26,388 nucleotides of DNA from Krasilnikovozyma curviuscula (Eukaryota; Basidiomycota; Tremellomycetes; Cystofilobasidiales; Mrakiaceae), in assembly GCA_014825775.1 (NCBI GenBank), contig MVAQ01000270.1:1-26388 (forward strand), in the 5' to 3' direction. Positions 1 through 10,975 of the stretch are shown here, in pieces (positions within the stretch are counted from its first letter, which is position 1; each line of letters opens with the position of its first letter). Both the position numbers and the translations under genes were made by a program. The notes under the pieces are model-generated. The model ran no database searches. It was not told where the DNA came from and saw nothing but the letters and a program-made list of their open reading frames with translations.

Positions 1-287
1 CCCCTATCCCCTCCCCTATCTCCTCCCATAGCACAACCCCCGTCCAACACCGCATCTATTCGCTTTAGGTCTTCTACTTTCTACTCCGTACCGTTTTTCA
101 TCTTGTTTACTTGCGATTGACTTCTGACTAGTGAGCATGTTATATCGCATGTTTCTTTTCCTAATGTGGTCTACAAGGAGCGCAAGAGTGGGTGGGGTAT
201 GTCATGTAGGTATTGTAATCGAGTTAATGCAGAGGGGTATAACGTTCTAATTTACAAAGAAGTGATGGCCTCAGAGAAAGACGCTCG
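1..287. other. left-edge non-coding flank
   Basis: No coding region is supported here. The first 30 bases are a pyrimidine-rich CCCCTATCCC-type stretch. The rest should include the 3' UTR of the leftward-transcribed RecQ gene, whose stop codon is at 288-290. No RNA gene or repeat was recognised. Confidence 0.5.
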
Positions 288-2926
<2,639 letters not shown>

Positions 2927-3259
2927 TTTGGATCTAAGTTACGGCTGGGTTCAGGACCAGCACCTTATCAATCCAGAGCGCGAAGCTTTTCCGAGGCAAG
3001 CACAGCACCAATGCCTGACACCAGCTATTCCCACTCAGCTCCCACTCAGCCCAACACTTCTTCTAGCACAGTTTGAAAAGACTCTCGAATCTTAGCTGAA
3101 CGATATTTCTGATTTTCCTGGTTGGGCGTTCTGCGCGTCTTGCAGCTCGGCAAGTCTTGCAGCAAACATCCAAAACGCTAAATTGATTCGAAAGCAGGAG
3201 AGGAAGTCATTTCAGCAACTTGAACCTTGTCAGCGTGGTAAGGTGAAAGTGTGCCCAGA
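2927..3259. promoter_or_regulatory. shared divergent promoter region, RecQ helicase / peroxin
   Basis: These 333 bp lie between the start codons of two divergently transcribed genes, so they must contain both 5' UTRs and promoters. I see no clear TATA box or named transcription-factor site. A GTG in frame at 3251 precedes the peroxin ATG at 3260 but is not a plausible fungal start. Confidence 0.5.
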
Positions 3260-5082
3260 ATGGGGATCCACTCGTTCCATCCTGTTCCCTCTGCTGCCAT
3301 CCCCTTGCCCGACGAATCCCTACCACCGACACATCTCTCAGCAATCACTGGTAGCTTAGCAGGCTCGACCAACCCTCCACCGGTCAAATTGAGAAATAGG
3401 TCTCTCAGTCGATCTCCAACCAGGTCAAGGTCGAACCCACTGGGAGCGTCGTCGTCAGCATCAGCGGCAGCAGCGTCTTCGTCGTCGAGTGTCCCGCCAA
3501 CAAGCTACACAACACAGCTCAGCGACTTGTTATTGAGTGCCGTGGTACCAGGCATTCCTAAATCAAATCCGAATGCTGCATCCGCCCAGAAGTCCTCTTC
3601 GACAGCCACCTTCAGCTCGACCCGTCCTCCCTTGACCTCCAAGGCGGTCGATCTCAACTTGACCACAACAACACAGAACTTCAGAGCATTCGTTATTAAG
3701 ATCGGATGGATATTTTGGATACAGGATCGAGTCGAAGAAGTCGTTTTCTGGAGGAGAGCTGATCGAAGTGCCGTTTTCATCTTGGTGTGGGGCATCGTCA
3801 GTTTCTACCCAAGACTGTTGATCTTTTTACCCATTCTTGCCACACTGGCGGTATCTGTGGTCGGTTACCAAGACAAGCAGCGGATAGAGGCGATTGTCAC
3901 CGCTAGTGCTGCAGAGAAGAAGAGTTTGAGGGAGAGGAGAAGGAAGTCGAGTAGCGGCATCCTAGAGGAGTTCAGTCCATCAGTAGAACTATTCGACAAT
4001 GATGACGACGTCTTTGGATCATCAAGTCTGCCACCAAGATCATCATCCTCGTTCTCAATCGGTACTTTAGGAAGATCGAACAGCATCAGCAGTATCGCCG
4101 GAAGACCAAGCAGCGGCCATGCCCCCAGAGCCAACTCCATCTCTGGCACTTCCATCACAGCAGATCAACCTACTCTTCCCCCGCATGCATCAAAAACAGC
4201 CATAGTTGAGCCACAGGGTCTTTCCAAGACGTACTATCAGAATATCCAAGGGATCCAGAACCTGATGGGGCTATTGTGAGTCAACATACCTCTTTCTGTC
4301 CAGCTCAACCACAGCCGCGTTTGACGACTATCACGGATTTGGTCTATTTAGTGCCGTAGGATATGATATTGTTGCACCTTATACCCCTCACCTCTCCACC
4401 CCCCCAGCTGTCCTTGTCCTCTCTGTTTTCACTTTGACACTGGTTATCACGTTACCATACATCCCCTTACCAGCAATCCTTCTTCCCATCGGCTGGCTAC
4501 CACTTCTTCCGTTCTCACCCATCTTCTTCTACTTCCCGCCAACTTCACTACTACAAAAGAAGATCAAACTGCAGATAGCCAACTCTCATCTGCAAATCTT
4601 GACTGATCTGATCCCTGTCTCTCAACGTAGCTTACCGCTCAGGACGCTTTCAGTTTTCGAAAATCAAAGGCTGCTACCACCAAACAATTATACGGCTATC
4701 GCGTTAAGACTCGGAGAACGTGGTGCTTGGACAGCGAGAGATGGGGCTCCGCTCGTGCCCAACACTCTAGACGATCAGATCCAGCCCTTATCCGTCGGTG
4801 GATTGGATGATGTCGAGCTCGATGATGGATGGGAATGGGTCATTAGTGAAGCTTGGAATATCGACTGGGTTGGATCTTGGATTCCAGAAGATGACGTTGA
4901 CTTGGGTTAGTGACCATCTCATGCTAGGCTTAACTTAAGCAGAGTACTGACAGTAACACACTGCAGACGGCTGGAGTTACAGCGATGATTTATGGCAAGC
5001 AGGAGGTGGTGGAGAGAAAGTGACGCGAAGGCGACGATGGTGGAGGCGGGCAGTCCAGGTCAACGCTAGGGAAGGACCTTGA
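3260..5082 (+). CDS. peroxisomal membrane peroxin, Pex24p/dysferlin-domain family (Pex23/Pex28-32-like)
   Basis: Likely an integral membrane protein of the ER-peroxisome interface that controls peroxisome number and size, as Pex28-32/Pex23 proteins do in yeasts. Three exons (3260-4275, 4352-4905, 4967-5082) give 561 aa. The first 110 residues are Ser/Pro/Arg-rich and disordered-looking. A first hydrophobic block lies at about 170-203. The family signature around IQGIQNLMG, followed by YDIVAP, crosses the first intron. A second long hydrophobic block is at about 358-402. The C-terminus has the dysferlin-like elements VFENQR (about 439), DDGWEWV and W.ID (about 496), and a final GWSYSDDLW. An alternative acceptor at 4303 would keep the frame but add 16 residues between QNLMG and YDIVAP, so the 76-nt intron was preferred. 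Which of the Pex23/28/29/30-32 names applies cannot be decided from the sequence. AATAAA follows 23 nt after the stop. Confidence 0.87.
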
Positions 5083-5269
5083 GGGAACAATGAATAATGT
5101 CACGAATAAAACGATTCTATTGTCTTGTAGCTCTTAGTATAGGTTGATTTTCATTTTCATTTTCTCTGTCGACGGTTTGAACGCTTGAAACTGCTAGGAA
5201 TAGGACGCGTTCTTCGAAATATTCTCACAGCGACACCCATCGTGATAGGCTGGCCTCAACAGAGGCACC

Positions 5270-7552
5270 ATGCCTCCCTCAAGAAGCTGTGCCAACCCAC
5301 TGATACTTCAATGGCTACAAGGTACGTCTTGGAGCTCTTGATATGGCTGGAAACCACATGGCTGACGTTCAGCGCTGTTCCTCGTTTCTAGAATTTAAGC
5401 AGGAGGCTGCAGATGCCGAGTCTCAAGCGGTTCATGCGTACACGAGAGCTATTAGAAGCTTGCTAGCGTATCCAATCCCGATTCCTCACCCTTTGGATCT
5501 GACGAAGCTCGAGTATATTGGTTCAGGAATGGCAGGGAAGCTGTTAAAGAAGCTAGAGAGGTGGTGCAAGGACAATGGACAGCCAATGCCTCTTAGAGAA
5601 GGTCAGTCGTCCGATTCTTTCAGTTTCAGTTCCAGTTTCATGTTCAGTTACACTCCGGTCTTCGGCAATGTCAACATAATTATCTCCGTGGAATATGGGC
5701 TGACTCCTTCCGACGCCTTCCACCTTCTGTACGTTGTTCCTCAGCCGAAGCCAGGAACGCTAATACAGCAGCTGGAATGATAGAAGCAGAGACGCTTCAA
5801 ATGGTTCAATCTCAGAGTCAGCTTCAACTCAAAAACAGGTCGTCTTCCACCGCCACTAATTTTGTACCCAAGCCTAACACCATGACATTTGCCCTCGTCT
5901 TGGCTATGTCCTCTTCATTTGGTGGCTTGGACTGCCCTCAAGAACAACTACAAGAAGTGTACTCGGGTAAAGAAGAGCTGGTCAAAATGATCGAGGACAA
6001 TCGATGGTGCGACCGATCAACTATCAGAGAAGACTTTAGCAGAAACATGAAGACATTGTTAACAAAGGATCTTGTGTACATGAAAGGCAGACCACAGTTG
6101 TGGTGCCTTACTGCTAAGGGAAGGTGAATTGAGCTGGTTGCTCCTGATCACCATCGCCTGAACACTCAACTGATACCCTCGGGTCCTTTGTTAGGGAACT
6201 TGCCAATCGTCTTTGGCCTCAAGTTGATTTAGGTCAAAATCAATCGCCGGGTTCATGTTCTTACCCTCAACGTCAACAACCTCCGTCTCTTTTAGGGGCG
6301 ACGCCGACCCTTCTCATCTCTCCATCACAAGAGAGTCGTCTCACATCCACTTTCTCCATTCTCTCTCAAGCACCTCTATCAGTTAACAGAGAGCAATCTG
6401 GCTCATCTGCCTCAATATCTAAGTCAGCTCCTCCACCTACGGTTCAGGACTTTCCAACCTTCCAACCGACCATCTGGGGTTTTGGCACATACGATATCGT
6501 CCTTGTCATCGACGTCAGAGAGAAACTTGATTTCCGTAGGCTAGAACAAAGTGGAATTCGTCTTGAAGGCAGATCTTTAGCGCTGTGCGACTACCTCTGG
6601 ATCGCACAAAGTCGGCATGGGTACGGGGAATGCGTTTTAAACTGGGGCATTGAGAGGAAAAGGATGGATGACTTAACGAAGAGTATTGTTGATACCACAT
6701 CTAGATATCGAGAACAGAAGGTGAGTCTTTTTGTATCAAACCCTTTCTCTTTTCATTGCAATTCGTGGATCCTCAATAGTTCGCGTCTAGTTCCGTCTCA
6801 CAAATTCAGGTCTTTCCCATCCGGTCTATCTCATCGAAGAGTTTGGAGGAAGAGCCTTACCTGCTGGTAAAACGAGAGAATGGGATCCTCAAATCACCAC
6901 TGCGATCTCGCAAACTCAACTGATAAACAACTTCAGGCTCAAATACACAAAGTCCAAAGAAGAGACTGTCAAGTACCTCGAAAACATGCACCACGAGATT
7001 GTTTACATCATGCAGGCGAGCTGAACTCTGTCCTTTCACCTTCACGGAGATTTACAACGCTGACACGACATCTTGTTGTTTTCTTAGTATGCCGATCTTC
7101 ACGTCATCTCTGATCAGATCATCAGCCAAGTCTCCTCTCTGAAGCAATTTCAATCTCATCTCCAGGCCACGCAACCCTGCACGCCTTACTACATCTCCTA
7201 CAGTGCTTTCACTTCTATCAACACGAAGAGAGTAACCGTTGGTGAGACCTTCACCAAAATGTTGTTAGCGATAAATGGAATGAGCGTCGAAAAAGCATCT
7301 GCTTTCATCACTGTGTACCCTACTCTTTCGAGTCTGAGGAGAGCTTTGGTGGAAGCCGAGCAGCTAGAGATGGATTACAGGCGGGAGGTTGAATCTAAAG
7401 GTGGTCGCGTCGGAAAGAAGAAGAAGGAAGGGGAGATTGCGATCCCACTAGCGGAGAATTTCTTAACGAGCATGTTTAACAAGAGTGAGGTCGGGAAAAG
7501 GGAGGTAATTGGCCCTGAGTTGAGCAAAAGGATATATGAAACATTCTGCTGA
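5270..7552 (+). CDS. MUS81: crossover junction endonuclease MUS81
   Basis: Catalytic subunit of the Mus81-Eme1/Mms4 nuclease, which cuts 3' flaps, stalled forks and nicked Holliday junctions in the nucleus. Six exons (5270-5321, 5392-5601, 5745-6123, 6195-6720, 6791-7015, 7088-7552) give 618 aa. The N-terminus opens with CANPLILQWLQEF and continues into the helix-hairpin-helix region (TRAIRSLLAYPIPI). A winged-helix segment, EELVKMIEDNRWCDRS, lies in exon 3. The XPF-type nuclease core has VIDVRE (D320, E323), LCDYLW (C345, D346) and ERKRMDD (367-373), then REQK joined to FRLTNSGL. The C-terminal HhH2 region contains LLAINGMSVEKA. Glycine usually precedes the conserved Asp of the core; here it is cysteine. 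Exon 5 seems to end in a GC donor (CAG|GCGAGC at 7016); a GTTTAC donor 15 nt upstream would also keep frame. The start ATG is the first one in the frame that yields the conserved N-terminus. Confidence 0.95.
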
Positions 7553-8065
7553 GGACGCCTCAGAACGCTGCCTTGTTGTATGATTTTGTTTTTCTTTGTA
7601 GAATTAGCCTTAATGAAACTTTAATGCCATAAATTCCTATAATTTATATTCTCTTGCCTATGGTGCTGTTTAGTGATGCTGACAACAAGATGCGCGCCCA
7701 GCGCATTCTGTTGAAAGCTTCTGTTTGGTGTTAATTTAGGCGATACTTATCCTTATAATCCTTGTTGAGAACCATTCATAAGTCTCTGAAGGGTCCAACA
7801 AAACAACGCTGAGCTCTAGTATGTTGTTTGACTTTGCCAGATATTTTCCCACGATCAAAACTAATACAGCTGCCCACGCGCTTGTCCAGCTGGTGACTGG
7901 GGCGTTGCGGACGTTCCAGTCAGTCAACTTTCATTCTTTTAGGTGAGTAAACAATTACACCTTGGTGTTGTATTCGTCTCTGCTGGGAAATTCTGACCAA
8001 GACCCTGTTTTCCTCATCCTTTCAACCCCAATCGTCAACTCTCCCTCAACCAACAGTTAGCTAAA
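7553..8065. other. intergenic: MUS81 3' end and RPS21 promoter
   Basis: 513 bp without a supported gene. The first part should hold the MUS81 3' UTR; an AT-rich stretch near 7620-7650 may be the polyadenylation region. A short inverted repeat, ATGCGC-GCCCA-GCGCAT, lies at 7690-7706. The last 100 bases before the RPS21 ATG are pyrimidine-rich (CTTTCAACCCC, CTCCCTCAACC), as expected for a ribosomal-protein leader. The ATG context is CTAAAATGG. Confidence 0.45.
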
Positions 8066-8924
8066 ATGGAAAACGATCAAGTCAGTACAGCGTTCTTATA
8101 GTCATGAAATAGCAACCCAGAGGAGGCAGGCATAAAAATTTGAGAGGGAGTAGGGCGTTGGCGAGAGAAGTAATGGAGGTGGAACGGCGTTGGTGGAAGG
8201 GATCGATTGGCGGTCGACACCGCGAAGGTCATGGGTGGACGAGCTTACCGTTGTCGCTTGGAGGTGCTGCTTAAAGCTGGTTTGGACTGTGGTTGGGAAT
8301 CAGGGGCTCTATTCTCAAAGGCGTGATAAATTACTGTGTACTGACCAAACTCCTGCTCTCCCTCTGCAACTGTTCCAACCGTTCCAACTATGGTTCTCAA
8401 CACATCTTGACTTCACCGTCCTCACCCGATTGTCCTCTTGGTTCAAATATCATCATTATAGGGTGTTCTCGTCGATCTCTACGTTCCAAGAAAGTGCACT
8501 GCCACTGGACGATTGATCACCGCCAAGGATCACGCTTCCATCCAATTGACCGTCGGTCAGTACATGATTTCATGTTCTGGAAGCTTGTATGGGATGAAAA
8601 ACTGATCTCGGACTGTTTCAAAATGTTCCTTGCTCTTTTCTTACAATGCGGCACATCCGACTTCCGCCTATTTATGTCACCTTCATTTACAACTACAGCT
8701 GACGTTGACGCTTCCGGTATTGCCCTCAAGACCGGTGGAACCACCATCGCTCTCTCTGGTGCCGTCCGTGCCAACGGTGAGGCTGATGACTCCATCAACA
8801 GACTCGCTACTCAGGCCGGTTGTGAGTAGACCATACCACACATTTCTCCTCCATGAAATTGTGCTAACTGTTTTATTCCCTTTGTAACGTAGTGCTCCGC
8901 AACGTCTGGAGCGCTTCCAAGTAA
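8066..8924 (+). CDS. RPS21: 40S ribosomal protein S21 (eS21)
   Basis: Cytoplasmic small-subunit ribosomal protein eS21, needed for late 40S maturation. Four exons (8066-8080, 8462-8555, 8699-8821, 8893-8924) give exactly 87 aa, the usual eukaryotic length. The protein begins MENDQ, continues [19 protein letters not shown] and [10 protein letters not shown], and ends [10 protein letters not shown], all family hallmarks. The first exon encodes only five codons and is followed by a 381-nt intron, much longer than other introns here; intron 2 is 143 nt. Such early long introns are common in fungal ribosomal-protein genes and may have regulatory roles or carry a small RNA, though I could not identify one. 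Open frames longer than the exons in this interval are intron read-through. BUD23 and PWP1, also ribosome-production genes, lie downstream on the same strand. Confidence 0.98.
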
Positions 8925-9359
8925 TCTGTATTAGATTATTTAGGGCTGTGATTTTTTCTTTTTTGGAATGGAGGGGAAGCGGAGACAAGCAGTAAACCTG
9001 CAATTCATTCTCAGTGTGAAGATGAATATGTGACTTGGCTCTTCGGAACCTTTGAAATTTCCTCTTTCCTCCGCAAGGAAATGTGCAAAATCATCACGAG
9101 AAAGAAATCCAGTTGCTGCGACGCCGGTCAGTCCTATTGCGTCCACGCAGGCATAAAGCACGATTTCCCTATTCCCTAGCCTTCATGCCGATTAACTAGC
9201 GGAATTGTGTCCTGATTTGCTCCAAAAGACCGGTAAATTTTGTGGTTAAGTGGCGTGCTATAGCAGAGTGTACTTTAAACGGTCCCCATATTCGCGGTTT
9301 CCCAGCTACACTCATTCAGTTACTCATTATAAATTTAGATATTAATTCATCTTCCAACC
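8925..9359. other. intergenic: RPS21 3' end and BUD23 promoter
   Basis: 435 bp with no supported gene, RNA or repeat. The sequence just before the BUD23 ATG is AT-rich (ATTATAAATTTAGATATTAATTC), which may be the promoter core or leader. Nothing else recognisable was seen. Confidence 0.4.
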
Positions 9360-10576
9360 ATGTCAAGGCCTGAGCATTTGGCTCCACCGGAAATCTACTG
9401 TGAGTAAGAAGATCCTCCTTCAGCAGCCATGTTTCAGTAAATGATACTTGTAATTTTTCCAGATGACGATAAAGAAGCTTCAAAGTATACCAACAGGTAA
9501 TGTTCTATGCACCACATTTCTACGGAGCTAGTTATGCTGATCTGTGCCCTTCTCATAGCTCTCGATACCAAAAGATCCAAGCGGACATGACTCTTCGATG
9601 TTTGGAGCTGCTAGCACTGCCGGAGGAAGAACCAGCTTTCCTGTTGGATATCGGATGTGGGTCTGGTCTTAGTGGTGAGATCTTGGAGGAGGAAGGACAC
9701 GTTTGGGTCGGAGTTGATGTTGCTCCAAGCATGTTAGGTGAGTTCAAGAAGTTACATCTCCAAAATTGACTTTCTGATTCTAATTTGAATTATCTAACTT
9801 CAGAGGTGGCTTTGGATCGAGAGGTGGAGGGAGATTTGTTCCTGCAGGATATTGGACAGGGCTTTGGATTTAGGCCGGGAAGTTTCGATGGAGCAGTTAG
9901 GTGCATTAACGATTCTCTCCTTCTAAGCAGTCTCTTCTCCCATGCTTATCCTCTTGCTTTCCTTTACATCCTTTCCTTAGTGTATCTGTTATCCAATGGC
10001 TCTTCAACGCCGATCAATCTTCACATTCTCCACCAGCACGACTACTTCGATTCTTCACAACCTTACATTCTGCCCTGAAACGTCCTTCAAGAGCAGTTCT
10101 TCAGTTCTACCCAGAGTCTGATGATCAAGTTCACATGGCGCTGTCAATGGCGATGAAAGCAGGTTTCGGTGGTGGTTTAGTCGTCGACTTTCCGAACTCG
10201 AAGAAGGCGAAGAAGTTCTACTTGTGTTTGATGGTTGGTGGGGGTATTTCGGAAGGAAGTGCTGCTTCCAAGAAGCAGGAATTACCCAAGGGGTTGACTG
10301 GGGATGAGGATGGTGCGATGGTCAAGAACGAAATGAGAAGGACGCAAAAGAAGCAGAGAGGAGATAGAAGGAAAGGTGTCAAGGAGAGTTCTAAGGACTG
10401 GATTCTCAGGAAGAAGGAGCTCTACAGAACGAGAGGGAAGGAAGAGTGAGTTTGCGCTTCGCTACTGTCTGCCGTCATTCAACACAAGCTCACTAAGCTC
10501 GTCATCTTTGCTGGTCCCCTTCAGTGTACCTACTGATTCCAAATTTACAGGACGAAAGAGAAAGGCCCGTTTCTAG
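9360..10576 (+). CDS. BUD23: 18S rRNA (guanine-N7)-methyltransferase Bud23
   Basis: SAM-dependent methyltransferase that makes one m7G in 18S rRNA (G1575 in yeast) with its partner Trm112, and is needed for 40S export. Six exons (9360-9399, 9463-9496, 9559-9737, 9804-9900, 9981-10445, 10525-10576) give 288 aa. It starts [14 protein letters not shown], continues [15 protein letters not shown], and has the class I SAM motif [12 protein letters not shown] (53-64). [10 protein letters not shown] marks motif [13 protein letters not shown] and the conserved [14 protein letters not shown] lie further on. The C-terminus is the Bud23-specific basic tail: [14 protein letters not shown], then [13 protein letters not shown]. 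The last intron is placed so that the codon GA|T joins the tail correctly. Expected location is nucleus/nucleolus. All landmarks are intact. Confidence 0.97.
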
Positions 10577-10975
10577 ATACCCACCATACTGTTTTCTTCC
10601 TTCACGGCCGTCACGATATACCATACCTTCAGTTGCCTCTGGATTCCTTTGTTTACATGGAGGGCGCATAGCGAAACAGCAAAACGAGTGCATTTTTTCA
10701 TCTGAAAGTGCAAGATGATCTCTAAACAACTGCCTGGACGAATCTTCAAGGGTTCGCAACTAAGAGAATCTAACGTTTACGAGTAGAGTGGCGCTGATAC
10801 CTCTCCGAGAAAACTTTCCGCCAAAGGCGCCTCTAAACATGATCCCTGCATTAGCCCTTCCAGCTCTCCGGACACAGACTGAAGGCTAGCCAGACTCAAC
10901 ACTTTACTACTCAACCTTCCTTGAATCTCTGAACTCTTCATTGAGGTTCAAAATTCAATCAAACTTCGTTTCACT
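10577..10975. other. intergenic: BUD23 3' end and PWP1 promoter
   Basis: 399 bp in which I see no gene, RNA structure or repeat. It separates two plus-strand ribosome-biogenesis genes, so it should hold the BUD23 terminator and the PWP1 promoter. The PWP1 leader is CT-rich (CAACCTTCCTTGAATC). Confidence 0.4.

Noticed and set aside
4276..4303. A 28-nt intron in the peroxin gene
   Set aside because: GTGAGT...TCCAG here would keep the frame, but a second acceptor at 4351 gives a normal 76-nt intron and brings QNLMG close to YDIVAP as the Pex24p family requires.
8293..8829. Open frames of 85-178 codons over RPS21
   Set aside because: They are intron read-through or wrong-frame translations. The four-exon model gives a full 87-aa eS21.
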